NCBI GenBank assembly: GCA_947632405.1
Contig: CANRPE010000006.1
Span: 1 to 45,982, forward strand
Reading direction: 5' to 3'
DNA length: 45,982 bases
From: an uncultured Bacilli bacterium
GTDB taxonomy: Bacteria > Bacillota_I > Bacilli_A > RF39 > UBA660
Both the position numbers and the translations under genes were made by a program. Below the pieces are notes generated by a model. That model was not told where the DNA came from and did no database searches. It worked only from the letters and a program-made list of their open reading frames with translations. Positions 6,655 to 16,229 of the stretch are shown here, one piece after another (the stretch's first letter is position 1; each line of letters starts with the position of its first letter).

Positions 6655-7413
6655 TTATTGTGTTTTTTTCTTTTGAATATGATATGTAATTTTAAGTAAA
6701 AATTTATCTGATACAAAGCGAGAGAAAAATTTAGAAAGTTTCATTTTTGTACCTGGTATAATTATCATTTTCTTTTTTTCTAACATTTGATCAATAGCAT
6801 ATTTAGCAACAAATTTTGCATTTAATGGTTTAATACTAAAATTAACACCTGCTACATTATTAAAGTTTGTCTTTACAGGACCAGGGCATAAAACAGATAC
6901 TACAACATTACTTTTTTGTTTTTTTAATTCATAGGAAATTGCTTCAGTTAAACTAGTAACATATGATTTTGTTGCATAGTAAGTACTCATTAATGGGCCT
7001 CCTGGCATAAAAGAAGCTGAAGATGCTACATTTAAAATATAACCACTATCTTTTGCAATCATATTTTTTAAAATATATTTTGTTAAAATATGAAGTGCTT
7101 TTATATTAACATCTATCATTTCTAAATCGTTTGATAGTTCAGTTGTATTAAAGTTTCCAAATGAACCAAAACCTGCATTATTTATTAAAATGTCAATAGA
7201 TTCATTTTTTATTAAAGCACATAATTCTTTTACTTTTTGCTCACTACTCAAATCCATGACAATAATTGTAGTTTTTGTAGGTAAAATTTTTTGAATAGCT
7301 TCTAATCTTTCCTTATTTCTAGCAACTAAAATAATATCCATTTTCTTACTAGCTAAATATTTTGCAAATTCAAGACCAATTCCACTACTTGCTCCTGTAA
7401 TTAAGGCTTTCAT
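6655..7413 (-). CDS. short-chain dehydrogenase/reductase
   Basis: Classical SDR enzyme of 252 residues with a Rossmann fold. Seen are the nucleotide-binding TGASSGIG at residues 6-13, NNAG at 78-81, the catalytic Ser in NVASSAS (about 132) and Tyr145-xxx-Lys149 in YYATKSY. PGPVKTNF follows the active site. ARN at 31-33 after the second strand suggests NADP(H) preference, as in the DltE/YqjQ-like group. The substrate cannot be named. It is the first gene of a unit with the two ABC-like genes and truA, with an AGGTGAT ribosome-binding site. Confidence 0.9.
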   Translation of the reverse strand: MKALITGASSGIGLEFAKYLASKKMDIILVARNKERLEAIQKILPTKTTIIVMDLSSEQKVKELCALIKNESIDILINNAGFGSFGNFNTTELSNDLEMIDVNIKALHILTKYILKNMIAKDSGYILNVASSASFMPGGPLMSTYYATKSYVTSLTEAISYELKKQKSNVVVSVLCPGPVKTNFNNVAGVNFSIKPLNAKFVAKYAIDQMLEKKKMIIIPGTKMKLSKFFSRFVSDKFLLKITYHIQKKKTQ

Positions 7414-7434
7414 AATATCACCTCACATATAATT

Positions 7435-7463
7435 ATTATAACAGATAAATGTTAAAAATCATA
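7435..7463 (-). promoter_or_regulatory. possible promoter of SDR-truA unit
   Basis: A clear TATAAT -10 (7435-7440, minus strand) lies about 20 nt upstream of the SDR gene. The -35 at 17-bp spacing (TATGAT) is poor. Confidence 0.5.
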
Positions 7464-7465
7464 GA

Positions 7466-7497
7466 AGACAAAGAAAAGTAGTTCTTTAACTACCTTT
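7466..7497 (-). terminator. terminator of the transglutaminase-like gene
   Basis: On the minus strand AAAGGTAGTT and AACTACTTTT pair around AAAG, followed by CTTTG. It overlaps the stop codon of the gene ending at 7490. Confidence 0.75.
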
Positions 7498-8803
7498 TAG
7501 AAACATTAAAATTAGATTCAAAAATATTTTTACTATACAATACACTCTGTTTCATACTTCTTGCAATTTCATCATGCAATGTACTATTTTTTAATGGTTT
7601 CATTTTATTTTTAATCATAAATTTAATTGGTTCAATGGGCATTTCAAAAGATTTTGTTTTATGATTATAAAAACAATAAAAACTACTACTTTCGTCTAAA
7701 TCTTTAACTGAAAATATCAAAAAGTATTCTTTTTTTCCAGAAATATTTTGTACTACTGTATGACGATGAAGACATTCTTTTTCTTCACTTGAATGAAACA
7801 GGAATTTACTTAATTCTTCAATAAAATTTTTATTTTCAATATATCCCGTTAAAGAAGTAGTAAATTTAGGAATACAATTCATCATATATTGAAATTTATA
7901 TAGCATTATTTGACTTTTTAATTCTTTTAGTTTTGATACATCCATCTTACCAATAAAATTAGCACCTTCCCTAGAAATTGAAAGATCTATAGGAGTATCA
8001 ATTAAAGTTTGATATGCCATATTATGAATTTCTTTTTTCATTTTAGAAGATATTATTTCTTTTTCAAAAACAGTTTGAATTATTTCTTTATGACTATCAA
8101 ATTTATAATCAATTTTTTTGATTTCTTCTAGTTTTTGTTCTATTGTTAGACTCTTATTTTTAATTAAATCTAATAGTATATTATAATAGTCTTGATAAAA
8201 GTCACTAGTTCTAATAATATGTTTTCCTATTTTATTAGTTACTTCTTGTCCAAATTTAAAAAGTAACTCATCAGTATAAAGACCATTTTCTGATTTTATA
8301 TATCCAATAGATGCATCTAAATTTCTTAAGTAGTCATCTGTCATTGTATCAAATGTTTCACTAGAACAAGCATAGTAATCTTGAGTATGACAAAAACTTT
8401 TAGTAGAAAACCCTAATTGGACTCTATAAAAATCTGGAATTGGATTCAATAAATATTTCTTATTATCATTTTCATATACAATAGCCCAGTGATTAAAATT
8501 AATTCCTTCTATATCATCCATTTCTAGTGGTCTACAACTTATTCCTAATTTTTCTGCTAAACTACAGTATAAGTAAACTACACTACGGCAAATAACTTCT
8601 CTATTTTCAATTAATTGATAGTGTTCATAAATTTCTTTTTGTCTTTCTGGATTTTTTTCATAAAAAAACTCTGTACTTTTTGATAAAATTTTGCCTACTT
8701 CTATATAAAGTTTACGCAATTTTTGATCATTAGTATAGTTTTTTGGGATTCCTGCAATAATTTCATTACAAGTTTCATATAAATCAATATTACTTTCGTC
8801 CAT
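7490..8803 (-). CDS. transglutaminase-like Cys-His protein, unknown role
   Basis: Protein of 437 residues; I do not recognise the family as a whole. Near the N-terminus is a transglutaminase/cysteine-protease-like pattern: Cys72 in REVICRSVV, His105 in NFNHWAIVYEN, and an acidic/amide partner in LLNPIPDF (Asn120 or Asp124), with the expected spacing. No signal peptide or membrane segment is seen, so it is probably cytoplasmic. I chose the ATG at 8803 because AGGAG lies 9 nt upstream. It overlaps the preceding 86-residue gene by 14 nt, so the two are probably co-translated. A terminator follows directly. Confidence 0.75.
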   Translation of the reverse strand: MDESNIDLYETCNEIIAGIPKNYTNDQKLRKLYIEVGKILSKSTEFFYEKNPERQKEIYEHYQLIENREVICRSVVYLYCSLAEKLGISCRPLEMDDIEGINFNHWAIVYENDNKKYLLNPIPDFYRVQLGFSTKSFCHTQDYYACSSETFDTMTDDYLRNLDASIGYIKSENGLYTDELLFKFGQEVTNKIGKHIIRTSDFYQDYYNILLDLIKNKSLTIEQKLEEIKKIDYKFDSHKEIIQTVFEKEIISSKMKKEIHNMAYQTLIDTPIDLSISREGANFIGKMDVSKLKELKSQIMLYKFQYMMNCIPKFTTSLTGYIENKNFIEELSKFLFHSSEEKECLHRHTVVQNISGKKEYFLIFSVKDLDESSSFYCFYNHKTKSFEMPIEPIKFMIKNKMKPLKNSTLHDEIARSMKQSVLYSKNIFESNFNVSKR

Positions 8804-9050
8804 ATTTTTTTTCTCCTGATTCAGACAAATTCTCAAAAAAATCCATTTCTATATCATACTTTTCAATATATTCTAGAATATCAGGAATTGGTTTTAAATT
8901 AGAAAGGTTTATTTTAGTAATATCTTCGTTATCTTTTAGTTTTGTTGAATAAAAGCTATAAGTATTATTTTTTCCTTTTCTAGCTACTATTACATCACCA
9001 TAATTGGAAGTAACATAAATAGCACTAGTTTCACTCTTAGTTTCCATCAT
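8790..9050 (-). CDS. small hypothetical protein, partner of the transglutaminase-like gene
   Basis: Protein of 86 residues, acidic and lysine-rich, not recognised. It reads ETKSETSAIYVTSNYGDVIVA near the start and looks like a small beta-strand rich fold with a C-terminal helix (PDILEYIEKYDIEMDFFENL). It has a strong GGAGG site; the start may be the first or the second of two adjacent ATG codons. Its own promoter lies upstream and it overlaps the next gene by 14 nt, so it is the first gene of a two-gene operon with the transglutaminase-like protein. Confidence 0.75.
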   Translation of the reverse strand: MMETKSETSAIYVTSNYGDVIVARKGKNNTYSFYSTKLKDNEDITKINLSNLKPIPDILEYIEKYDIEMDFFENLSESGEKKYGRK

Positions 9051-9076
9051 ATTCCTCCCTATAAATTATTAATTAG

Positions 9077-9106
9077 ATTATATCACATATTTTAACTATG
9101 ATACAA
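9077..9106 (-). promoter_or_regulatory. promoter of the 86-aa / transglutaminase-like operon
   Basis: Minus strand: TTGTAT -35 (9101-9106), 18-bp spacer, TATAAT -10 (9077-9082) with TGA directly before it. Directly follows the ribosomal superoperon terminator. Confidence 0.75.
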
Positions 9107-9111
9107 CAACA

Positions 9112-9140
9112 TAAAAAAAAGGCAGTCAAATAACTGTCTT
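9112..9140 (-). terminator. terminator of the ribosomal superoperon
   Basis: Minus strand: AAGACAGT and ACTGCCTT pair (one mismatch) and run into a T tract. It overlaps the rplQ stop codon and closes the S10-spc-alpha cluster. Confidence 0.85.
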
Positions 9141-9501
9141 ATTTTTCTTTTACTTCATCTTGCATTAATCTTAATAATACGATTAATGAACCATCTCCAC
9201 GTCTTTCGTCTAATTTTAAAATTTGAGTATATCCACCATTACGATTTTGATATCTTGATGATAATTCATTAAATATTTTATCAACAACTTTTTTGTCATT
9301 ATGTAAGAATGCTAAAGCTTTACGGCGTGATACTAAATCGCCTTTTTTACCATAAGTAATCATTTTATCAACAAATTTACGAACTTCTTTTGCTCTAGTT
9401 TCTGTTGTTTTAATACTTTCATTATCTATTACTTGTTTAGTAAGTGTTGCAAGCATACTTCTTCTATGTTTGTTATCTCTACCTAACTTTCTATATGCCA
9501 T
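9139..9501 (-). CDS. rplQ: 50S ribosomal protein L17
   Basis: Protein of 120 residues with the L17 motif MAYRKLGRDNKHRRSMLATL at the N-terminus and GDGSLIVLLRLM near the end. It is a normal-length bacterial L17, bound near the exit tunnel. It is the last gene of the alpha operon, 17 nt after rpoA, and the transcript ends within its stop codon region. Confidence 0.97.
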   Translation of the reverse strand: MAYRKLGRDNKHRRSMLATLTKQVIDNESIKTTETRAKEVRKFVDKMITYGKKGDLVSRRKALAFLHNDKKVVDKIFNELSSRYQNRNGGYTQILKLDERRGDGSLIVLLRLMQDEVKEK

Positions 9502-9518
9502 AGTTCTTCCTCCTTATC

Positions 9519-10469
9519 TTAATCGTCATCACGTAAAACTAGACCCATGTCTCTAATTTTATCTAATACTTCTTTTAATGATTTTTTACCTAAGTTACGG
9601 ATTTTCATCATATCATTTTCGCTCTTATTAACAAGATCTTGTAAAGTATGAATTCCTGCTCTTTTCAAACAATTATAAGCTCTTACTGAGAAGTCTAAAT
9701 CTTCAATAGATGTTTCTAATGCTTTTACTGTAGGATCTTCTGTTTTTTCAATCATCATTCCTGTAGCATCTGCAATAGAAGATAAATCTGTAAGAATTTC
9801 AAAATGTTCAATTAAGATACGTGAAGCTAAAGCAATTGCTTCTTCTGGTTTAATAGAACCGTTTGTCCAGACATTCATAATTAACTTATCGTAACTCTCA
9901 TCTTGTCCAACACGAGCATTTCCAACTTCATATGATACTCTTTCAATTGGAGAATATAGTGAATCAATTGCAATTACTCCTGCTTTTTTCAAATCATATA
10001 ATCTTTTATTTTCTTCACTTCTAACATAACCACGACCGTTTGTAACTGTCATTTCCATATTTAAGCTTCCACCAGCTGCTAAAGTTGCAATTACTTTATC
10101 AGGATTTACAACTTCAATATCTGCATCATGTTCAATATCTCCTGCAGTAATTACTCCTTCTTTAGTAGCATTAATTCTTACTACTTTTGCTTCATTAGAA
10201 TGATTTTTTAATACAACACCTTTTAAATTTAAGATAATTGTTGTTACATCTTCATATACTCCATCTATTGTTTGAAATTCATGAAGAATACCATCAATTT
10301 TAATACTACTAATTGCACTACCTGGAAGTGATGATAGCATCACACGTCTTAGAGCATTACCTAAAGTAGTACCAAAACCTCTTTCTAATGGTTCAAGTTC
10401 AAATTTACCATAAAAATTACTTTCTATTGAATCTGTTACTTTATATACTGGTTTTTCAAATTGTAACAT
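9519..10469 (-). CDS. rpoA: RNA polymerase alpha subunit
   Basis: Protein of 316 residues. The N-terminal dimerisation domain (about 1-230; FELEPLERGFGTTLGNALRRVMLSSLPG, cut here for length, is the assembly motif region) is followed by a linker and the C-terminal domain (about 250-310; CLKRAGIHTLQDLVN, NLGKKSLKEV) that contacts UP elements and activators. I chose the ATG at 10469 with GGGAGG upstream, because the protein then begins MLQFEKP as in the family; the open frame to 10547 would overlap rpsK. Genes before and after are rpsK and rplQ. Confidence 0.96.
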   Translation of the reverse strand: MLQFEKPVYKVTDSIESNFYGKFELEPLERGFGTTLGNALRRVMLSSLPGSAISSIKIDGILHEFQTIDGVYEDVTTIILNLKGVVLKNHSNEAKVVRINATKEGVITAGDIEHDADIEVVNPDKVIATLAAGGSLNMEMTVTNGRGYVRSEENKRLYDLKKAGVIAIDSLYSPIERVSYEVGNARVGQDESYDKLIMNVWTNGSIKPEEAIALASRILIEHFEILTDLSSIADATGMMIEKTEDPTVKALETSIEDLDFSVRAYNCLKRAGIHTLQDLVNKSENDMMKIRNLGKKSLKEVLDKIRDMGLVLRDDD

Positions 10470-10488
10470 ATAACTAACCTCCCTTTCA

Positions 10489-10872
10489 TTAACCACGTGG
10501 TCGTTTTGGTGGACGACATCCATTATGTGGTATTGGTGTAACATCATAAATTGCTGTTACTTCAAGTCCTGCAGTTTGAAGTGAACGAATTGCTGTTTCA
10601 CGTCCAGGACCTAATCCTTTTACATATACTTCAACTTTACGCATACCCATGTCATATGCAGCTTTTCCAGCGGCTTCTGCAGCCATTCCAGCAGCAAATG
10701 GAGTGGATTTTTTGCTTCCTTTAAATCCTAATGCACCACTTGATGCCCAGCTAATTGCATTACCATCTTTATCTGTAATTGTTGTAATTGTATTATTAAA
10801 TGTAGAGTGAATATGTGCAACACCTTCTGGAACATTTTTTTTGACTTTTTTCTTTCTTGTTTTATAAGCCAT
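10489..10872 (-). CDS. rpsK: 30S ribosomal protein S11
   Basis: Protein of 127 residues with the S11 motifs [32 protein letters not shown] and the C-terminal [13 protein letters not shown]. It forms part of the small-subunit platform near the mRNA exit. Alpha operon, 33 nt after rpsM. Confidence 0.97.
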   Translation of the reverse strand: MAYKTRKKKVKKNVPEGVAHIHSTFNNTITTITDKDGNAISWASSGALGFKGSKKSTPFAAGMAAEAAGKAAYDMGMRKVEVYVKGLGPGRETAIRSLQTAGLEVTAIYDVTPIPHNGCRPPKRPRG

Positions 10873-10905
10873 AATTATAACCTCCTCATTATTTATTTTT
10901 AATTA

Positions 10906-11274
10906 CTATACTTTCTTCTTATTTGCTACTGTCTTACCTTTACCCTTACGAGTTCTAGCATTACGGTTTGTTCTTTGTCCTCTAACAGGTAAACCTTTTT
11001 TGTGACGAGATCCTTCATATGAATTAATTTCCATTTTTGTTTTAATATTCATACTAACTTCACGACGTAAATCTCCTTCTGTTAGATGCTTATTAATTTC
11101 ATCACGCAACTTAACTAATTCGTCTTGTGATAAATCTCCTGCTTTTTTTGTAGGTTCTACTCCTGCATTTTTACAAATAACTTTTGCTAAATTTCTTCCA
11201 ATACCATAAATATAAGTTAATGAAATAACAATATGTTTATCATTTGGAATATCTACACCTTTAATACGTGCCAT
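10906..11274 (-). CDS. rpsM: 30S ribosomal protein S13
   Basis: Protein of 122 residues: begins [19 protein letters not shown], contains YIYGIGR and the basic C-terminus [14 protein letters not shown]...[13 protein letters not shown]. It lies at the top of the 30S head and contacts the P-site tRNA and bridges to 50S. Alpha operon between rpmJ and rpsK. Confidence 0.97.
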   Translation of the reverse strand: MARIKGVDIPNDKHIVISLTYIYGIGRNLAKVICKNAGVEPTKKAGDLSQDELVKLRDEINKHLTEGDLRREVSMNIKTKMEINSYEGSRHKKGLPVRGQRTNRNARTRKGKGKTVANKKKV

Positions 11275-11294
11275 TTATTTACACCTCCTATTAA

Positions 11295-11408
11295 TTATCC
11301 TTGTTTTTGTTTATGCTTAGGATTTTTGCAGATAATTCTGACAACTCCTTTACGTTTTACTACTTTGCATTTTGGACAAATTTTTTTTACTGATGCTTGT
11401 ACTTTCAT
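11295..11408 (-). CDS. rpmJ: 50S ribosomal protein L36
   Basis: Very short gene of 37 residues, beginning [20 protein letters not shown] and ending HKQKQG. It has the zinc-ribbon pattern CPKC...C...H of the zinc-binding (C+) L36 type. It lies in its usual place between infA and rpsM and has a GGAGG site upstream. Confidence 0.95.
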   Translation of the reverse strand: MKVQASVKKICPKCKVVKRKGVVRIICKNPKHKQKQG

Positions 11409-11422
11409 TTTTATCCCTCCTA

Positions 11423-11638
11423 TTATTTACGATAGGTAATACGCCCACGTGTTAAGTCATATGGTGATAACTCTATCATTACAGTATCCCCTGCTAAGAT
11501 GCGAATATAATTCATTCGTATTTTACCAGAAACGTGGGCTTCTATAATGTGTCCGTTTTCTAGTTGGACTTTGAATTTACCACCAGGTATTATCTCAAGG
11601 ACTTTACCTTCTACTTCAATTGTATCTTCTTTAGCCAT
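11423..11638 (-). CDS. infA: translation initiation factor IF-1
   Basis: Protein of 71 residues with a single S1/OB fold: [20 protein letters not shown] and [15 protein letters not shown], ending GRITYRK. IF-1 occupies the A site of the 30S subunit during initiation. Its ATG overlaps the end of map by 8 nt, suggesting translational coupling. Confidence 0.97.
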   Translation of the reverse strand: MAKEDTIEVEGKVLEIIPGGKFKVQLENGHIIEAHVSGKIRMNYIRILAGDTVMIELSPYDLTRGRITYRK

Positions 11639-12389
11639 CTTTCCACTCTCCTGTTAAGATTTCATAACCAGCTTCAGTTACAACAACTGTATGCTCAAAA
11701 TGAGCTGCTGGATGATGATCTTGAGTTACTATTGTCCAATCATCATCTAAAATTTCGATATTTGGACTTTTTGCAGTTAGCATTGGCTCAACTGCAATTA
11801 CCATACCTTTTCTTAATTTTACTCCAGTATGTTTTAACCCCTGATTTGGAACATCAGGATCTTCGTGCAAATCAGTACCAATACCATGACCACACAATTC
11901 TTTTACTACTCCTAAATTATGTTCATGAGCAAAAGTTGAAATTGCATAGCCAATATCACCAATTCTATTTCCTGGCTTTACTTCATTTAAACCAACAAAT
12001 AATGCTTCCTCAGTATATTTCAATAAATGTTGTTTCTCAGAATTAACCTTTCCTACAGCATAACTCCAAGCAGAATCACCATGATATCCTTTATAGCAAG
12101 CACAAATATCTAATGTTACTATATCACCTTCTTCTAGTTTTCGTGAACTAGCAATTCCGTGAACAACTTCATCATTTACAGAAATACAGATTGATTTTGG
12201 AAAACCATCATATCCTTTACATGATGGAATAGCATCTAAACTTCTAATATATTTATCTGCTAAATCATCTATTTCTTGTGTAGTAATTCCAGGTTTGATA
12301 AAAGGTTCTATATACTTATGAGTTTTATATACAATATTACCAGCGATTCTCATTAGTTCAATTTCACGGTTACTTTTTAGTGTAATCAT
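11631..12389 (-). CDS. map: type I methionine aminopeptidase
   Basis: Protein of 252 residues that removes the initiator methionine after deformylation. The metal ligands of the pita-bread fold are seen in order: Asp in [11 protein letters not shown] and [15 protein letters not shown], His in [12 protein letters not shown], Glu in VEPML and a last Glu in HFEHTVVVT. The start is the ATG at 12389, 8 nt after the adk stop, giving [13 protein letters not shown]; upstream in-frame codons belong to the adk overlap. It lies between adk and infA as in other Bacilli. Confidence 0.96.
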   Translation of the reverse strand: MITLKSNREIELMRIAGNIVYKTHKYIEPFIKPGITTQEIDDLADKYIRSLDAIPSCKGYDGFPKSICISVNDEVVHGIASSRKLEEGDIVTLDICACYKGYHGDSAWSYAVGKVNSEKQHLLKYTEEALFVGLNEVKPGNRIGDIGYAISTFAHEHNLGVVKELCGHGIGTDLHEDPDVPNQGLKHTGVKLRKGMVIAVEPMLTAKSPNIEILDDDWTIVTQDHHPAAHFEHTVVVTEAGYEILTGEWKDG

Positions 12390-12396
12390 TTTCTGA

Positions 12397-13050
12397 TCAT
12401 CTCCTAATAATATCTTCAATTTGTTTAGTTACACTTTCTTTAGGTTTATTTCCATCTACTTCATATAAAACATTCAGATTTTTATAATGTTCTATGATTG
12501 GTGTAACTTTTTCTATATAAAGACTATATCTATTTTCAAATGCTTCCAAATTGTCATCATTTCTTTGATAAAGTCTTCCTCCACATATGTCACAAACAGA
12601 ATCTATTTGTGGTGCACTATCTTCACTATTTATATTAAATACGGCATCACAATTTTCACAAATTCTTCTGCCAACTACCCTTTTTTCTAAAGTTTTTTTA
12701 TCTATGTTAATTAAAATAACAACACCGATATCATAACCTAATCTTTTTATAATCTGATCGTAACGAATTGCTTGTTCAATATTTCTAGGAAAACCATCAA
12801 TAATAAAGCCATTTTTACAATCTTCTTTTTTTAATCTATTTTCAATTAATTGATCAGTAATATCATCTTTTACTAATTCTCCACTAGATAGAACTTCTGA
12901 AACATATTCTCCTAATTCACTGTGTTCTTCAGCAATATCTCTTAAAATATCTCCTGTTGAAATATGAGGAATATGATATTTTTCTTCTATAATTTCTGCT
13001 TGCGTACCTTTTCCCGCAGCAGGTGGAGCAATAAACATAATATTTTTCAT
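12397..13050 (-). CDS. adk: adenylate kinase
   Basis: Protein of 217 residues, long-lid form; catalyses ATP + AMP = 2 ADP. P-loop GPPAAGKGTQ-like (here APPAAGKGTQ, with Ala for the first Gly) near residue 8, DGFPRN, and a zinc-binding lid with CENC and CDIC pairs typical of Gram-positive enzymes. It overlaps secY by 1 nt and ends in TGA, which shows that TGA is a stop codon in this organism. Confidence 0.97.
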   Translation of the reverse strand: MKNIMFIAPPAAGKGTQAEIIEEKYHIPHISTGDILRDIAEEHSELGEYVSEVLSSGELVKDDITDQLIENRLKKEDCKNGFIIDGFPRNIEQAIRYDQIIKRLGYDIGVVILINIDKKTLEKRVVGRRICENCDAVFNINSEDSAPQIDSVCDICGGRLYQRNDDNLEAFENRYSLYIEKVTPIIEHYKNLNVLYEVDGNKPKESVTKQIEDIIRR

Positions 13051-14318
13051 TATCTTCTATATCCTCGCTTATAATTTCGTGCAAGCAAACTACCTTCTAA
13101 TTGTTTATAAGTTTCTAATGCAACTCCTACAACGATTAATAATCCAGTACCACCAATCGAAACTGTAGTTGGCATACTTGTGAAATTAGAAAATAGAATT
13201 GGAATACCTGCGATGATTACTAAGAATATAGCACCTAAAACAGTTAATCTTGATAAGATTTTGCTTAAATATTTTTTAGTATCTTCCCCTGGTCTAATTC
13301 CTGGGATATAGCCACCACTTTCTTGCAAATTCTTTGCAAAGTCCTCTGGTTTTACTTGAATGAATGTATAAAAATATGCAAAAATGAATATTAATATAAC
13401 ATATATACAAAAACCAACTGGAGTTGAATAAGATAAATACTTAGAAACAATTTTAGAAAATGTTTCATTTTTTATTACTTGTGCTAAAATTCCTGGAATT
13501 GAAATTAAACTAGATGCAAAGATAACTGGAATAACTCCTGATGTATTAATTTTAATTGGCATAAAAGATTGTCCAGCTTTTCCATAAGCTGATGTTGATT
13601 TATTAGCATATTGAATTGGAATACGTCTTTCAGATTCTTGGACATAAATCATGCCAATAACAATAGCAAAATATACAATTACAAATATTACAAATTTTGT
13701 AACTCCTAAGGCAGCTATTTGAACAGTATCAAAAGAAACTAAACTTTGAAATGCTGTTACAAACATTTGTGGGAGAGTTGCTATGATACCTGCCATAATA
13801 ATTAGGCTGATTCCATTTCCTATTCCTTTTTGTGTTATCTGGTCTCCTAACCATAATAAGAATGATGTACCTGCAGTTAATACTGTAGCAATATATAAAT
13901 ACTCTATAGGATTTCCAGATTTACCAATAAAAGCAAAAGCAAAGGCATAACCTTCAATAAAGGAAAAAGCAATTCCTATATATCTTGTTATTTGATTTAG
14001 TTTTTGACGCCCTGTTGGACCTTGCTTACTTAATTCTGTAAAATATGGAATAATATCCATTTGTAATAATTGCATTATAATAGATGCCGTAATATAAGGC
14101 ATAACACCTAAAGCAAATATTGAAAAGTTTTTTAATGCTCCTCCACCCATGGTATTTAATAATTCTAAAAAACTTAAATTTTGACTTAAATTTTCAGTTC
14201 CTGGAACTCGAATTGAAATTCCTAGAATAAAAATCATTAAAGCACCTAGAGTATAATAAATTCTATGACGAAGATCTTTATTAGTAGGAGTAAATAATTG
14301 CTTCATGGTTTTAAACAT
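13050..14318 (-). CDS. secY: preprotein translocase subunit SecY
   Basis: Integral membrane channel protein of 422 residues with about ten transmembrane segments; central pore of the Sec translocon. Motifs: GVMPYITASIIMQLL in TM2, GIGNGISLIIMAGI in the TM4 region and the cytoplasmic loop PEDFAKNLQESGGYIPGIRPG. Its partner SecG is encoded at 45495. It sits directly after rplO in the spc operon. Confidence 0.97.
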   Translation of the reverse strand: MFKTMKQLFTPTNKDLRHRIYYTLGALMIFILGISIRVPGTENLSQNLSFLELLNTMGGGALKNFSIFALGVMPYITASIIMQLLQMDIIPYFTELSKQGPTGRQKLNQITRYIGIAFSFIEGYAFAFAFIGKSGNPIEYLYIATVLTAGTSFLLWLGDQITQKGIGNGISLIIMAGIIATLPQMFVTAFQSLVSFDTVQIAALGVTKFVIFVIVYFAIVIGMIYVQESERRIPIQYANKSTSAYGKAGQSFMPIKINTSGVIPVIFASSLISIPGILAQVIKNETFSKIVSKYLSYSTPVGFCIYVILIFIFAYFYTFIQVKPEDFAKNLQESGGYIPGIRPGEDTKKYLSKILSRLTVLGAIFLVIIAGIPILFSNFTSMPTTVSIGGTGLLIVVGVALETYKQLEGSLLARNYKRGYRR

Positions 14319-14319
14319 C

Positions 14320-14763
14320 TTAGATCACCTCAGCTTTACTTCCTGATTCTTTGATCTTTTCTAAAGCACTAGATGAAAATTTAGAAGCTTGAATTGTTAA
14401 TTTCTTTTCTAATTTACCATTTCCTAATACTTTAACACCCTTTAATTGTTTTTTTATAATTCCTTTTTCTTTTAATAATGCTGGAGTAACTATAGTACCA
14501 TTATCAAATCTATTAAAATCAGAAACATTAATAACTGCATATTCAGTTTTAAATAAATGATTTGAAAATCCTCTTTTAGGAATTCTTCTATATAATGGTA
14601 ATTGTCCTCCTTCAAATACTGGATTAATACTTCCACCACTACGTGCTTTTTGTCCCTTTTGTCCTTTTCCAGAAGTTTTTCCTAATCCACTTCCTGGTCC
14701 ACGACCTACACGTTTTTTTGGTTGCTTTGCTCCAATATTTTTTTCTAATTCATGTAACTTCAT
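14320..14763 (-). CDS. rplO: 50S ribosomal protein L15
   Basis: Protein of 147 residues with the L15 N-terminus [20 protein letters not shown], the Gly-rich segment [22 protein letters not shown] and KRGFSN. It starts on the last base of the rpsE stop codon, so there is no room for rpmD, which normally lies between rpsE and rplO. Confidence 0.97.
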   Translation of the reverse strand: MKLHELEKNIGAKQPKKRVGRGPGSGLGKTSGKGQKGQKARSGGSINPVFEGGQLPLYRRIPKRGFSNHLFKTEYAVINVSDFNRFDNGTIVTPALLKEKGIIKKQLKGVKVLGNGKLEKKLTIQASKFSSSALEKIKESGSKAEVI

Positions 14764-15272
14764 TATCCTAATATCTCCTCTACTGTTTTACCACGTAATG
14801 CTGCAACTTCTTCTGCTGTTTTAATTGAAGCTAATGCGTTTAATGCAGCTCTAGCCATATTTAATTTTGTTCTTGCTCCAAGGGACTTTGAAACAATATC
14901 ACGAACTCCTGCTAATTCAAGAACAGCACGAACAGATCCACCAGCAATAACTCCTGTACCAGCAGCAGCAGGTTTAATCATAACTCTAGCAGCACCACTA
15001 GTTCCGATTGCTTCATGAGCAACTGTTCTTCCATCTATTAAAGGTATTTTAATGATATTCTTGTTAGCATCTTGAATTGCTTTCTTTATTGCATCAGGTA
15101 CTTCATTGGCTTTACCAATACCTAATCCAACACGACCTTTTCTATCACCGACAACAACTGTAGCAGCAAATCTTCTTTGACGTCCACCTTTGTTAACTTT
15201 AACAACGCTTTTAACGTCAATTACTAATTCTTCTAAAGTCTTGTCTTTATTGTCTTGTGCTCTTTTTTGCAT
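14763..15272 (-). CDS. rpsE: 30S ribosomal protein S5
   Basis: Protein of 169 residues with the double-stranded RNA-binding segment near the N-terminus ([20 protein letters not shown]) and the conserved [19 protein letters not shown]. It helps in mRNA unwinding and accuracy. Its stop overlaps the start of rplO by one base. Confidence 0.97.
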   Translation of the reverse strand: MQKRAQDNKDKTLEELVIDVKSVVKVNKGGRQRRFAATVVVGDRKGRVGLGIGKANEVPDAIKKAIQDANKNIIKIPLIDGRTVAHEAIGTSGAARVMIKPAAAGTGVIAGGSVRAVLELAGVRDIVSKSLGARTKLNMARAALNALASIKTAEEVAALRGKTVEEILG

Positions 15273-15284
15273 AATACCCTCCTA

Positions 15285-15647
15285 TTAGAATTCTAATCCA
15301 TTTTCACGTGCAGCTTCTGCTAAGGCAGCAACACGACCATGATAAAGATATCCACCTCTATCAAATACTACTTTTTTTATTTTTGCTTTTGAAGCTTTCT
15401 TAGCGATTGCTTCACCAACAACTTTAGCTGCTTCTATATTACTTCCATTTTTAATTTTTAAATCTTTATCAAGTGTTGAAGCAGAACAAAGAGTAGTTTT
15501 TGCCTCATCATCAATGATTTGTGCATAAATTCCAGTATTTGAACGGAAAACACATAATCTTGGTACTTCAGCTGTTCCAGTTAATTTAGAACGAATTCTT
15601 TCATGACGTACAATACGCATACTATTACGAGATTGTTTTTTTATCAT
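15285..15647 (-). CDS. rplR: 50S ribosomal protein L18
   Basis: Protein of 120 residues; [20 protein letters not shown] and the C-terminal [26 protein letters not shown] are typical. It binds 5S rRNA together with L5. Spc operon, between rplF and rpsE. Confidence 0.97.
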   Translation of the reverse strand: MIKKQSRNSMRIVRHERIRSKLTGTAEVPRLCVFRSNTGIYAQIIDDEAKTTLCSASTLDKDLKIKNGSNIEAAKVVGEAIAKKASKAKIKKVVFDRGGYLYHGRVAALAEAARENGLEF

Positions 15648-15671
15648 CTTAATTTCTCCCTTCTATCTACT

Positions 15672-16202
15672 TTAAGCAGCTTTCTTTCCTTCTTTACGAA
15701 TAATATGTTCATCTTTATAACGAATTCCTTTTCCTTTATAAGGTTCAGGTTTTCTTACTTTTCTAATATTAGCAGAAAATTCTCCAACTAATACTTTATC
15801 AATTCCTTTTACTGTAATTTCAGTATTACTTGTAGCTTCTACTGAAATACCTTCAGGAATTTGCATTTCTACTGGATGAGAATAACCAGCATTGATTACT
15901 AATTTTTTACCTTGAACATTGAAACGATAACCAACACCAATAATTTCTAGTGCTTTTTCATATCCTTTTGTTACTCCAACAATCATATTAGAAATTAAAG
16001 AATTCATAGTTCCATGAAGTGCTTTTGCTGCTTCATTTTTACGTTCTAAGGTAATTTCATTATTTTCTTGTTTCATTGTAATATCTTTTAACATTACTTG
16101 TTTTAATTCTCCCTTAGGTCCTTTTACAATAACTTCATTATTTTCTAAAGTAACTGTAACACCTTCAGGTATTTTTATAATTCTTTTTCCAATACGGCTC
16201 AT
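15672..16202 (-). CDS. rplF: 50S ribosomal protein L6
   Basis: Protein of 176 residues with two repeated domains; [17 protein letters not shown] at the start and the rRNA-binding [10 protein letters not shown] near the C-terminus. It lies near the factor-binding site at the base of the L7/L12 stalk. Confidence 0.97.
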   Translation of the reverse strand: MSRIGKRIIKIPEGVTVTLENNEVIVKGPKGELKQVMLKDITMKQENNEITLERKNEAAKALHGTMNSLISNMIVGVTKGYEKALEIIGVGYRFNVQGKKLVINAGYSHPVEMQIPEGISVEATSNTEITVKGIDKVLVGEFSANIRKVRKPEPYKGKGIRYKDEHIIRKEGKKAA

Positions 16203-16229
16203 CTTGACACCTCCTTATATTTTTTCTAA

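Noticed and set aside
11564-12046. 160-codon plus-strand frame over infA/map
   Set aside because: Antisense to two well-supported genes; Leu/Gln-rich composition without family resemblance and without a start signal.
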